From Punctularia strigosozonata HHB-11173 SS5 (taxonomy: Eukaryota; Basidiomycota; Agaricomycetes; Corticiales; Punctulariaceae), in NCBI RefSeq assembly GCF_000264995.1, contig NW_006767433.1, positions 3,103,521-3,167,520 of the forward strand: 64,000 bases of DNA, given 5' to 3'. The notes under the pieces were generated by a model. That model was not told the origin of the DNA. It searched no databases and saw nothing but the letters and a program-made list of their open reading frames with translations. Shown in pieces: positions 12,093 through 24,234 of the stretch; within the stretch, counting starts at the first letter, position 1; every line of letters starts with the position of its first letter. The position numbers and the translations under genes are program-made.

Positions 12093-14757
12093 ATGCCAAC
12101 AAGCTCTCTATCATCCGGTACTTTTAGCCTGGGACTTCCCAGAACCCCTACCCATCACAGACGCACGCGTTCCGATGCAAAGACGCCCTTAACACCATCT
12201 ATCGTTTCTGGATTGTCGAACATCGCCCTCGGCAATGGTGCGAACAGCATCGGAAAGGGTAGCATCAGTGGGCTGAGCAGCTTGGCACCAAGTCCCACCA
12301 AGCCAAGAGGCATACCGAGGAGTGGGACAATAGGTGCGTAACTCGATTTTTGCAGTCTACACCCGATAACCATGCACAACGCCAGGTAACTTGCCTAAAG
12401 CCCGGGCTGCATCCTCCATGAGCAGGAAAGCGAGTCTCGCAGATCTGAGCAACCCATTTTTGGTTCCATCAAGATCCAGTGGTTCAACCCGATCCAAGGT
12501 CACTTTCCCTCTTCCCTTTCCACCTCATATGCGGTAAACTGATCGCCTGCTTTAGTCCATCTCGCGCACGGACTCGAAGTCAAGATCCGGATCACAGTCT
12601 AGGTCGCGTCCCGCCAGTCCGGTGAAGCGGGCTAGCGGTGGTATGGCGGTTGGTATACCTTGCCCCTGCCATGGAGTGTTTCCTGATGGACAATGCAGGT
12701 CACGCCCACTCTAGCTTCGCAGGCATCCTCAGGTGTCATTCGTTCCAATGGTCCGGAGGCACGCATGAACGTGATTACTAATGACTACGTTCCGCCGCCC
12801 TCTGCACCGTCTTCGGTGAGTAGATCAATCGACTCTTCGGGGCTATCGTTGATTCCGATGATCAGGTGAAAAGAAGCAAGAGCATGAATTCCATGCGCAC
12901 CGACGCTCGCTTTATTCCTGCGCCGACTAGCAGTGAAGGCATTGCGATGTTCGCTGCCGCTAACACAGAGCCATCGTAAGCCTTTCTTGTCTTCGCCTAA
13001 TCGCCGTGCACCGGCTCCGCACAACACTGACGTTGTCTCTCTCCGTAGCACTACAACCCTACCAACTGCGTCTCCGGGGCATACCGCACGAGTTTCGGCA
13101 GCCACTGGCGTTCCAACCGCCAATAGCGGGCGGAGAGTGCTCGCGTATCATGAAGCACCTCCAACCGCTAGCACAGACCCCGCCCTAGCCGAGCACAGAA
13201 AATATGCCCAACCACTATACGCGCGACCTGCGAGTCTCGCTAGTAACACTGGAGCTGAGAGTAAAAAAGGCAGGAAGATCAGTACTGTCCCTGAGCGGTG
13301 CGTATTTATCTGCCCCTGCTTCTACAATTTTCCAAGCGCAGGTACTCATGATCGTGATGATCCCAGGGTTCTAGATGCCCCGGGTATGATGGATGATTTC
13401 TACTTGAATCTCATCGACTGGAGTTCAGGTGAACGTCATCAGTAGCCAACCATGCAATTTATGAAGACCTTTCTCTATAGCCTCAACGAACTGCGTGGCC
13501 GTTGCTCTAGGCGAAGCAACGTACCTGTGGAATGCTCAGACGGGCACGGTCAATCACCTGGGCAATGCACCCGAGGGCGACTATATTTCGAGGTTGGCCC
13601 GACCAACATTGGCATCCTTCAAATATCTCATATTCTGGTTATACTAGTGTTTCTTTCTCGCAAGATGGTCAATTCCTTGGCCTCGGCCTCGGCTCCGGTT
13701 CTGTTGAACTATGGGACATCGGTGCGGGTGTCAAGCTGCGAACGTGATTAAACTCACACAAGGGCCATTATTACACTATCTAACGAGATGATTGGTCATC
13801 AGAATGTCCGGACATGGCGCACAAGTCGCTTGCCTATCATGGTATGCCCATCTGCTCTCTAGCGGCTCGGGCGATGGCACTATCTGGCACCATGATGTTC
13901 GAGTTGCCAGACATAAGGTAGACACTCGCCATAACCTAATGAGGGAAACTGACAAATCATAGGTCATGGAACTCAATGGTCATTCAGGTGAAGTGTGTGG
14001 CTTGAAGTGGCGAGAAGACGGCGATTTGTTGGCTTCGGGTGGCAATGATAATGTCGTCAATATCTGGGACGGTCGCGTCGGGGATGCCGTTACCAACACT
14101 CTGGGTAAGTCCGATGACATCAACGAGGAACCTATGCTCACAGTGATAGCAGGAGAACCAGCCCAGGGCTCGGCTAAATGGACAAAGAGAAGCCACACAG
14201 CCGCTGTGAAGGTATCGTTGGTCGGCAACGCATAAATGTGAATACCCCATTGAAATACGTTGCATATTCCTCAGGCAATTGCATGGTGCCCCTGGCAACC
14301 CTCCCTATTGGCTTCTGGAGGTGGTACGAATGACGCTACTGTGAACATCTGGAACTCGACAACTGGTGCTAGATTGCACTCGTTGAAGACGCCCAGTCAA
14401 ATTACCAGCATTCAATGGTCACCACACAAAAAAGGTACACAATGACGGACTCGACTCTGGGAAGAAAGACTCATGATCCTATCAGAATTCCTTACCACGC
14501 ACGGCTATCCGACGAACTCGATCATGGTCCACGCTTACCCTTCGCTGGATAAGGTTGCGGAGATCCGGGACGCACACGATGCCAGAGTTCTGTTCAGCGC
14601 TGTCAGCCCCAACGGCGATGTCGTCTGCACGGGTGCCGGGGACGAAAACCTGAAATTCTGGCGTATATGGGAACTGCCCGCGGCCGACAAGAAAAAGGTG
14701 AAGCACGTCAAGGAACGGAGCATGACGGGTATGGGGGGAATCCTGGCTTTACGTTGA
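12093..14757 (+). CDS. CDC20: CDC20, WD40 activator of the anaphase-promoting complex
   Basis: A multi-exon gene. The N-terminal part is basic and Ser-rich ([17 protein letters not shown]), followed by [15 protein letters not shown] at the place of the C-box. The family signature [20 protein letters not shown] continues into [11 protein letters not shown], and then seven WD repeats: [56 protein letters not shown] with [43 protein letters not shown], and [20 protein letters not shown]. This is the Cdc20/Slp1 pattern; the protein recruits securin and mitotic cyclins to the APC/C at metaphase. The predicted C-terminus ends LALR rather than the usual Ile-Arg tail. The start at MPTSSL is preferred; an upstream in-frame ATG exists at 12051. 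Confidence 0.92.
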
Positions 14758-14975
14758 TACGGGAGTTCTTGGTTTGTCATTGGAGATTTCATATTTCATT
14801 TGTTGTCGCTATCTTTCAAGCAAGTAGTTGGGCTCGTTCCATCGCGTTTGTGTCGTTTAGACAACGCGGGATCATCAATCCATTGCTCTAGTCGTAAGAG
14901 GCACGATTTGTGTCGTGCACGTGGAGTCCAGAAGTAATTTGTAGTACAGGGTAAACAATCCGGGTCGAAGGCGGT

Positions 14976-15772
14976 TTACACCTCAACTTCACGTACACCA
15001 TCTTTGTCAATTACCTTCACCTACCACCGATACTTAGCGGGTCCTTTGAGAGAGCTGAACTATATCGTACCTTGTACTTCTCAGGGCTGACAACTAGACG
15101 CTTTGCAACCTCGTCAATGCACCGCTTGAGTGTTGCAAGGCCCTCGTCAAGCGTAGCTTCCGGGTCATGGTATCGGTCAAGCAAGGAGAGAGCGAAGTAC
15201 GAGCCGTACCCATGGGCAGCGAATGGCACCGTGGCCATTGTACCCAGGTAATCAATCTGCAAGGATCGGATGACATGAGTTTAATGGACGCACAAACTGT
15301 GTACTGTGTCTTACCCAATAAAGGTGCGGCGTGTGTGTTGTCGTGTCATAACCGCCGAGAAGCAAGTTGACCGCGTATGGCTTGCGCGAACGAATGGATT
15401 CTGCATTTCGGGCGCATAAAGCATCGGCATATCTCGCTCGTGCAACACGTACCAGCCAGTGACCTCCGAATCCAGGCCGCAGCAGAGGGTGGCGTCAGCG
15501 CAAAGTAGTTGCGGATCTGGTACAGCCGGAGGTTGCGCTCGATGTATTCCGCGAACTGTACAGTATCACCTGCATATATACGTTCAACCTACTTCCATCC
15601 GCCAGTCAAGAGGGACAATACCTGGTTCGCCCGAGTACGTCATGCATAAGTGCGGTGTTAGCACTTTGACCTTGTCTTCGTCCGATTTCATCTTGACTAT
15701 GCTACGCGCGGCAGTGGTATCGGCGGCGATGATGACATACCCCTTGCCGGTGATCGCAAAGGAACATTCCAT
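14976..15772 (-). CDS. PRE1: 20S proteasome subunit beta-4 (PRE1/PSMB2)
   Basis: The first exon starts [20 protein letters not shown] and includes [14 protein letters not shown] and YSGEPG. Later exons encode [66 protein letters not shown] and [19 protein letters not shown]. The last small exon completes [13 protein letters not shown] and the stop. Members of this family are non-catalytic beta subunits made without a propeptide, and none is seen here. It forms part of the inner beta ring of the 20S core. It is convergent with CDC20, 218 bases away. Confidence 0.95.
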
Positions 15773-16157
15773 TGTGTGTTGAGGGAGTCGCGGTGGTTAC
15801 AGATCGAGTGCAGAAGACGAAGACGGGTCACTAGCAAGAGGACGCGTTAGCTCTTCGACGCGTATACCTCGATTCAGGGGGTCCGGAACACCCGTACAGG
15901 GGTCGAACTCTCTTGGCTGACGTGCACAAAGCATCGGACTGTGGTCTCATTATTATGGATGTGTCTATGACATCCGGAACTACGGTACATATAGCTACTG
16001 AAAACATAAACAAAACATTCGCGTACTGGAAACTGTTCGTCTGGCGACATCCTTTCTCCTGCGCTGGTGCCCTTTCCATCCCCAAGTCTTGTAGAAATTT
16101 TGCGCAGGTTGGTCACCCATGTTTACCGAGGATCTACATGGCCACAACGAAGCGCCA
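15773..16157. other. intergenic, no gene seen
   Basis: This gap lies between two minus-strand genes. It should hold the PRE1 promoter and the 3' end of the next gene. ORFs on both strands are short and lack splice support. Confidence 0.4.
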
Positions 16158-18474
16158 CTACTGTGCGACGGGGGCGATATTCTCTGTGTCCTTGGTGGAC
16201 ATCTTTGAGCCCTTACGCTCCTTGTGTTTGACCTTGCGTGGCCTTGCCCCCGAAAATGGATGGTCGGCTATCTTCGATCGACTGCAGCCGTTCTTTGTTG
16301 CTACGTTTAAGGGCAATGTGCTCTTGCTCAGCACTCCGCTGTCACGCTTGGGAGGCGAGCTGCCTTCGCCCGGTCTGCGCGAATGTGGCACAGATAGATA
16401 CCCAACCGGGATTTCGCCCTCACCGACGGAGGTTGCGCGTGATGTTGGCCTGCGCCTGGTCGTACGATGCACTTTATGTGTATCATCGTGATCGACCGGC
16501 TTCGTGAACAAGGGTCCATGGATCGGGGTTCCTGGCCTTCCTAAAGGTATCGGCAAGGTGGGCTTTCTCTTCTGTGGTGATGGGGCGATGATGTTGATCT
16601 TCGGGACATTATATGGCATGATAGGAACGGATTTTGAGCGACGATGCTGCTTCTTTCTCGTCATGTGCTCTGTATTGGACGGTACTGACAAGGTGCTCGC
16701 AGGTTTCGCAGGCGGTCGATATGTATTGGATGAGGCCTCACCCCTGCGGCCCGCCGTGATAACTTTCCCTACGATCACGCCGTGAGCCTCTGCACTGGAA
16801 GCAGGCGGTATCTGCGGGTCCACGACCGTCACTTGTCTCAAGTTCGGCAAAGACCGGGCCCTGAGATGTGGCCCGGGTTCCGTAACACCTATGGTCTGAA
16901 CCTGCAGCTGGCGCCGTGATGTGGAGCTGCAAGGTTTGTCTTTGATCGTGGCACTCTGTCGATCCGTGCTGGATACCAAGGAAGACGATGGAGACGATAC
17001 CGAAGCTGTGGGGGCCAAGTCTGGTTCCTCCATGTTCTCGAGTTCGGCAGGTGCTACGCCGCGACCTCCTGGTAATACCATGTCAGGTAGCGATGCCCGG
17101 GACTCGTAGGCAACTTCGAGACAAGGCGGCGCAGGCTTTCGTCGGAGCCCCGAGCTCGAAAGGCCACCCGAGGAGCGCGTTGAGCTCGAGGCTGCCGAGA
17201 ATGAAGACGCGAATGTGGACGTGGAAGGATTAGCGATGTGCATGACAGAGTGACGTCTCAGCGGCCTGGCAGAAGATCCCGGTGCGGCCGCGGTGACGTC
17301 TTCCTCGGAGAAGGTGCTTCGAGCTGATGCACGAGGAAAGTGGAAGGATCTCAATGAAGGGCTTCGGGGAGTTTCAGGAGTGATCTCATTCATCCCATGC
17401 GGCATCTGGTACACCGATGGCGACGCGCTAAGGAACGCGGAAGAAGTCCATGAGTGGGGACTCTGCGCGCCTTCTGCGCGCCCAGATAATGAACACCTTC
17501 TGGGTTGTCCAAGGGAATCCACCACCCGATGACTCATGTACGGCGACCGCATGTGTGCACGCGGCGGCGGTATGAGATCGGCGTCTAGCAGTGTACGGGA
17601 CGAGCGCGCGGTACCACGATTGATCAACGTCAGAGAGTCTTGGCTCCAAGTCACTGTTATGCCGTTCATACTCGATTAACAGATGGCAACTACACCGGGA
17701 ATCGGCTTCACCTGGGTGAGAGTACGTCAATCCTATGGCATTGTTGGTGTCCATCCTCCAGCGGGTCACAGACGAAGGCGATGGAGACCCGAGGTACGGA
17801 GATTGGCCGTTCAGAACCGAACCGCCGTCCGCGTCCTCCGGCCTTTGCAGGCGCTGAACTTCGCTCATCACCCTTCGGATGCGAATTTCCCAACTCGGTG
17901 ATCCGAGCAAGCCTACGAAGAATCCGGACAATCGTGATTTGCGCTTTGGGGATGTATGCGATGCCTGATCTTGCGGCGTCCTGGGGCTTATGCTGTACGA
18001 TGAAGACGACGGTGATGTGCGGGATCCGAACGAAAGGCGCGTTGACGTCCGAGACAGTCCGGACGCCATCGTCGCTCGCGAAGGCGCCCAGAGGGAGTAA
18101 GGGGAATGAATGACTTGGATGCGGCGGTGCTTCAGGTAGTAACATTTGACGATGGAAAGGACGATAATGATGAGCCCAAAGCCCAAGAGCACGGCGAACC
18201 CGACGCCTTTGACGGAGCTATCCAGTGCGATATCTCGGCCGGAGAGGCGTCTTGGAACCTGGAGTAGGAGTCGAGAAGGTCTCGCGAGTTCGGTCGGTGC
18301 CATCGGGTGGGGCGAAACCCTGAATGGCGTAGGTGTAGGTGATCGTAGCGCGAATGGTAAAGGAGTGGGTGATATGCCGCAGGGGCGCATGGGTCTTGCC
18401 AACGATGGTTTCAACGGTACGCCAAAATGGACGTGTGACAAGCGCGTACTCAAACCTCCTTCAAATAAAGCCAA
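16158..18474 (-). CDS. Ser/Pro/Arg-rich single-pass membrane protein, unknown
   Basis: Two exons (18474-17712 and 17653-16158) join in phase to 752 residues. One hydrophobic segment, VGFAVLLGFGLIIIVLSIVK, lies near residues 91-110 and is followed by a basic stop-transfer stretch (KHRR). The long remainder is low-complexity and disordered, rich in Ser, Pro and Arg, with many potential kinase sites (RRHSVMH, RRKSRLS, RRSKSVP). The topology suggests a type I or III plasma- or endomembrane protein with a long cytosolic tail. No catalytic domain is seen. The true start could be a later Met (MAPTELARPS). Confidence 0.75.
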
Positions 18475-19323
18475 ACAATTTGGACGAGCGAGCGTGGTAA
18501 ACTTCGTAACGCAGGAGATGCATGGCCAAAGGCCAAAGAATACGATTACGAGTACAACATTATTCTAGAACGTCCCAGTGATCTAAGTGACAGTAAGTAC
18601 AACGGTCAACTCGACGCATGGATTTCATGGCATGGATGGTGAAGGGAACGTGTGTATCCCTATCTGAGCGCAACTGAATGCTGCGGTCTCAGCAGCATGG
18701 CAGCGGTATGATGAAGCAGCATCCATCCTGCGCACCATATGTAAGTTGTGGTCCGTCGCAATCGTACGAGGAGATGTGCTTACCCCGCAAGGTATGCAGC
18801 CCCCGCGGAGCCGCATAGGATCGCGATCCTTGCTTACTGGAGTTGTTGGGGACATTCGGGGGGAAGAACCAGGCTGAGTGGAAACGACAGCGGGACCGGT
18901 TTCAACCGGGAACACGTCGTGGCATCTCGATGCGGTGTGCGCAATGGGCGGGTATGCGACGGCGGAAGACATCTTATTGTATGGTGGGGCGAGTCTCTGT
19001 GCACGTTAGGGGCGGAAGGACGGTCACTGCGTTCTTATATATATCACGTCGAGTGGGGCGGAGAAGCCTGGCGGAGCACAGAGCATAAGCAACGTAGGAG
19101 TGACTTCACTCTGCTTAAGTTGCGATTGCATGACGTCAATGCGGCCCTAACCTCAGTCTCGGAGTTGCACAGCCGCCTCTCGATCGCGAAAGGGCTGAGG
19201 TTGCCGGCGCAATCGGTTCTTGCCTTTCACCGATAAGTAACGCACAGGTCTCGTTTGACACCGTCCGTACCCGCGCAAGCAGCTGCTCTGCACCATCTGA
19301 CGCTGACGTTCCCAAAGATCATC
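18475..19323. other. intergenic, divergent, no gene seen
   Basis: About 850 bases between the divergent Ser-rich membrane protein and the small protein at 19324. An ORF at 18748-19236 (+) and one at 18625-18972 (-) overlap each other. Neither shows domains or splice support. The gap presumably holds both promoters. Confidence 0.5.
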
Positions 19324-19885
19324 ATGGCTCCGTCGGAATTCAGTCTACGTCTCCAGAACGGTGCGCACATTGTATATGCATGATTCACCGCAAGCTCAAT
19401 CGCGAAATCAGGCATCACTGGAGGGTTCGCCCCACCTACGCCCAACCACATCTTCACCGTGACGCGCCCAGAGAACAAAGAAAGCCTAAACATCACCGCC
19501 GCCGTGCGTCCGAAGGGCACCCCCGGCCTGCAGTCCGCGGTTCCAAAGTCGCTCGGCCTCTCTGACGTCGTCGGCGACAGCAAGGCTGAGGCCCTCGTGG
19601 AAGAATTGCACGACATCCTCAAGAACCTACCAACAGAACAACCGCCCGGTAGTGAAGACATCTACGGTTTCGACACCAGCATAGCGTGGGGCAGCGAAGA
19701 CCTGATGTGGTGCAACGGTAGTCCGCAGGTCAGCGAATCGCCATATTCCCCTTGAGCGTTGTTCGCTAACGCGCGGTTAGGGGTGTGGAGGAGGCCAGTC
19801 CGAGGTGCAAGTCACGGAGGAACAGAAGGCGAGTTTCAGACGTGCGGTCGACATCGTCAACGAGCTCGTAAACAAAGCCCAGTGA
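19324..19885 (+). CDS. small conserved-looking protein of unknown function
   Basis: Exons 19324-19360, 19412-19728 and 19781-19885 join in phase to 152 residues starting MAPSEFSLRLQNG. After the first splice comes ITGGFAPPTPNHIFTVTRPE. The middle is hydrophilic (LVEELHDILKNLPTEQP), with a Trp/Cys patch (WGSEDLMWCNGSPQGCGGG) and a C-terminal helix (FRRAVDIVNELVNKAQ). The compact size, clean splice phases and lack of low complexity argue for a real gene. No signal peptide or membrane segment is seen. I do not recognise the family. Its 3' end faces recyclin-1. Confidence 0.72.
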
Positions 19886-20048
19886 TTGGACGAATAGGAT
19901 GTTGCTAGATGTGCAATCGGTCATCAATGCTCAGTAAGGGAGCGGAACTTGGATGGTATAAATACTTGCTGTACTAGTTGATTATGCTATTCCATGCATG
20001 TATTTGCTTACGAACGGAGTGAAGGGCCCATAACCAGCGCACGATCGC

Positions 20049-23000
20049 TCACGCGATGACGCAGTCTTCCTTGAAGCTGAGGTTATACATTGTCTTGTCC
20101 ACGATCTTCTCGATTTTCTTCCAGTCTGATCGCCGTTGAATGAACTCGTATATATCCTGACGTGGATGAGCGTCGATTTTGACATTGGGGGAGAACGCAG
20201 CTTACCTCTGGCCGATACGCTCCGCCGTAGCGCGTGACATCCCTGACTATCTGGGCCAGGTCCTTTGCATCTTCCACTACATAGACATGGCCCAGCATCT
20301 TGAGATGTGCAAATTCGGAAGTAACTGTGGGCACCTTCAAGCATGTTAGAAGCGTGCTGAGACAGACAAGAACAACGTTTACCTTCAGGGATGATATGAA
20401 GGCATGGTAAGTGTTGAGATCGGCGATGATCTGGAAGCCGCCATTCAAGGATATGATCTGGCGTTTGATATGCTTCTGTAGGATTCTGCACATCATACGC
20501 ATCGTTAGAAGAATCTATCAAATCCTTTGCTGAAGAGTCCTTACGCAATGAGCCGGTAGCCTACTTCCTGATAGAATACCTCAAGAACCTCCTTGCTCGT
20601 ACTGTCCTTCAGGAGCTTGCAATGCATGTCCAGACATTTTACTGCTTCGGTGCACCCTTCGGTGGGGCCCAGATCCAGCGGTGCGTCTTCGGGTGGATAA
20701 TATTCGCGCGGTTTGGTTTTTGTAATGATGATATGCTCGACCTACATAACCATTAGGACAGACAGTGCCCGGACTCCATTGTCAAGCTTACTTGGTTCAT
20801 GAGCACTTCAGTACCTGCGTTCAGCCCGGCTGCGACGGCGTCGTCCAAAGTGTTCTCGAATTTCTTCTTCTCTCGGACCACGGGGTTCAGGAAATCAGTC
20901 TTGTCTATATGATGAACCTTGATGTTCGTCCGTCCGTCAGCACAGGGCCAAAAAGAAATAACAAAACAAAATGATACTCGCAAGTTCCTTGTCGAAATAT
21001 ACTTGGACCATGGACTGAATCATATCTCCCAGATGGACAAGCTCAAAGAACTGCATCAACGGCGCGACACTGGTCGTTTCCTCGTGTTCAGCTGGCCGAT
21101 ACTGTTTCATTTGCTCCGTCGCACTGTTAAACTTAAGCAACTCTGTGTCACCACCATACACGCCGAATGTCTCACAGTCGAAAGCCCGGCTCCAAATGCC
21201 GGTCTCCCATGGCTTGAAGTAGAAGCACGAATATCTCCTCAATAGTGTCGCGGACACGATGCCCGTAATGCCCAGGATATCCGGCGAATGTCTCGCACCG
21301 TTTGAGCGACTCCCGGTCTGCTTGAATAAGTTCGATGGCAACGTCTAGCGAAAGAAGTAGGTCGAACTGTGCGAACGTCGTCGCAGATTTTGAGGCGGCA
21401 TCATTTGCACTTTCAGTCACGCTCAATGTGGTGGATGTCGGGCGAGAGCTGGCGTTCGCCGTCTTTGTGGACGATACTGACGCTAACAGCATACTCGCGT
21501 CAACATGGGGCAACATTCGTCCGGCTACAGAATATGCTTACTTCTCCGGTCGTCTTCATCGTGGTCATCCTCGTTGTTGAGCTCGAACAGTATACCATTG
21601 TCTCCCTGATCGAAGTCCCGGGTGTAACCAGCTGGCGTGCCTCTTCCGCTGTTTGAAGCACCGGCCCTCAGCACCCCCGCCGACATGGCACCAACACCTG
21701 TGGTAATCGCACCGACACCGGTCGTTATGGCGCGGGGGACGATGGTCACTGGTAATAAGAGCACGTTCGTGAACGAAGCAAGTACATTGCGCTTGACAAG
21801 AGCCGGGTTTTGTGACGCAATGAAGGTCGTTGACTTAGACTGTCCCTGAGCAAGCTATAACGGGCATTCAGCAAAACAAGGACGAGCTACGGATAGGGCT
21901 AGTCGAACCTTCTTGTCCCAATTTTTACATATTCGTTCGAGCGTGTGCTTGACGTGCTCGAGTTCTTCGTCAAGATACTCGTCCATATTGGACTCGAACA
22001 TGCGATAACTGGGGTCGCTGTGAGCGCAGCTTATACGATAGACAGAATGATCCTCACACAATATCCTCAGCGGCCTCTCTGCTTACTACGGCATCGCTAG
22101 ACGAATCAACGCCGTTGATATGCGCGCGCGCGCCGCTCTCATTATCTCCATATCGCGTGTTACGTGAAACATCCAGCACGGTGTCGACGATTTTCCAGGC
22201 CTCCTTGAAGGTACCCGCTGTTGCCTGTAAATATATCCCGGAAGCGATTTCAGTGGCGGACGGTGCCGGTAATTGTCGCGCACGAGTCAACAAGGGAACG
22301 ATGTATTCCGACACCTAGTACCTAGCTAGTCAGGAATCACATTTGATGATCTGTTTGGGTCTATATACTCACCACTTCGTTTGCGACTTTGGCAGAAAAA
22401 TGGACAAGCACGTTGGCGGCGGGAGGGAACACGCGAACGGCACGTGAACCATCTTCTCGAATAGAGTTGAGGATAGCATTCATGAAGGAGTCCATAGCGT
22501 CGAAAGCTAACATATTTTGCTTCCTGTTGAGCAAAGCATGTCAACTATAGGATCGACATACAGCCTTTGATCGATCGGGAAGTGATCGAGTGGCAAGCTC
22601 AGTATACGCACTACGCACGTAAAGTTGTCTTCCGGTCTCCAACGCTCGCCTTCGTAGAAGATCTCGCGCTTTTCGGCCCATACCCGGCTCATCTCAAACG
22701 CTTCGTCTACGGTGCTGCCCCCGAAGGCGGACGTGCCAGCATGACCGAAGAGTCCCGCGGCAGCTACGCCTACGCTCGCTCGATGACTTTGGGACTGCTG
22801 CATCGTCGGAGGCTTTGCCGCCGTTGTCGCCAGATGAACCTCCCATGCAGCGGCCGCTGCTTCACGCATCCGAGCCTCGTCGCCTTGCGTGTCCGCATCT
22901 TCAAATGTCGCAAGCCTAGGACGGGTGAGATGCAATGCCGAATTCACACAAGGTAGACTTACAGCGCAGCTTGAAAGCGATCGGCAGTCTGCCGTAGATA

Positions 23001-23753
23001 GTCGGACAGCGTTTGCCACGCGACCAGGGGTTGATTCGCCGGCGAGAGAAACACAGCCAGCAGATGGATGAGCTGAGCTTGTGGAATGACCGCGGACGCC
23101 TCCGGATTCTGGCTTGGCAAAAGTGCGGAGAGAGCGCCGAGCACGAGATGGGACGGTTGCGTGAGCACTCGGGCACACGGAACGAGCAGAGTGTGGGCTC
23201 GGATGTACTTGAAACGAAACGTATCCTTCTTCTCTGGAGAACTGGTGGATTGAGTCCCTACTTTGGCTGGCTGCGCCGCGAAGACAGCTGCGCCGAATGG
23301 TGTGGAGGGTACGGCGCCGCCCACGAATTCGCCCATCTCGTCGTCCACAGCCTGCATCCCTCCGCTGGCGAAGTCGCCGAATTCGTCGTCATCGACCATG
23401 AGGGTAGGGGGTTGCTTTTCCCGCTCACGCGCCTTCTCTCCCTGCGCCTTCTCCTCGAGGACATCGAGTACGGGGAGCAGACAGAGCCGTTCCAGCTCTA
23501 GGCGTGACCATCGCGAGCGCCATAGGTCTTCAGAGCGAGCAAGAGTTGCAAGAGCTCGACAGCATCGAGCGTAAGCAGGTATGGTGGGGATCGACGCGTA
23601 GTTCAGGATGAGGAGATGGAGGGACGTGGGCAAGCGGCCGATGGGCGGAGAAGACGGTTGCAGCTGTGATGGAGCTTTCGCGCCGGTACGGCTCTGTGAG
23701 CCTGCTGTCTGAGCATACAGCCGAACTGGCTCTAACGTCGCAAACTTGTCCAT
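20049..23753 (-). CDS. RCY1: recyclin-1 (F-box plus Sec10-like protein, RCY1/Pof6)
   Basis: The first exon (23753 downward) has an N-terminal F-box (GRLPTSLHLLILNYASIPTI, LARSEDLWRSRWSRL) followed by an acidic linker (DDDEFGDFASGGMQ). Later exons encode long helices of the Sec10 type: YIVPLLTRARQLP, MDEYLDEELEHVKHTLERIC, FAQFDLLLSLDVAIELIQAD, GYPGHYGHRVRDTIEE, MQFFELVHLGDMIQSMVQVY and TEGCTEAVKCLDMHCKLL. The gene ends MYNLSFKEDCVIA. The F-box plus exocyst-Sec10-like arrangement matches yeast Rcy1 and fission yeast Pof6, which act in endosome-to-plasma-membrane recycling and cytokinesis and bind Skp1. About ten introns are needed; I did not fix every boundary. Confidence 0.85.
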
Positions 23754-24234
23754 AGTTCGTACAGTGCGGGGCGAAGTTTCATGCTAACGTAGGGATCAGC
23801 GGGTAAGCCGCCGGCTTTCATAGCCACTGAAATGGCTTCGAGAGATGGCAACAAGAGCGTCTATGATTATACGATTAACCTGGATAGCTTCCTCGTGAAT
23901 AGCCTATATAAGCTGGACTATAGAGAATGTGCAAAGCAGTGAGGTGCCGAACGTACGAAACACCTTCGCACCCCGCAAAACAGCGAAAGGAGAAGAGAAG
24001 CAGATCCGACAGTAAAATGCGAAATACAACGCGTGGCAGATGAATCCGGTGGAGAATAGATATACTACGTACAAATGAATGTTCTGGTCAGCAATTGTAA
24101 TGCTCGAAGGAAATCGTATAAACAAGGAGCGGACGATCCCAAACGGGGGGGTCAGAATTCAAGGAAGGGGGTAGCGCACGAGAAGCAAGGAGCGAGGGGC
24201 TTTGGTGATACAAAGACGCGTATTCCGATGATGC
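23754..24234. other. intergenic, no gene seen
   Basis: About 480 bases between two minus-strand genes. This is the upstream region of RCY1 and the 3' flank of the Ser-rich gene. It is AT-richer around 23880-24120. No supported ORF. Confidence 0.45.

Noticed and set aside
15840-15920. tRNA-like look (gggtcgaactc)
   Set aside because: No acceptor stem, no matching A box and no cloverleaf could be drawn.
18625-19236. ORFs on both strands in the divergent gap
   Set aside because: They overlap one another, lack domains and sit where promoters are expected.
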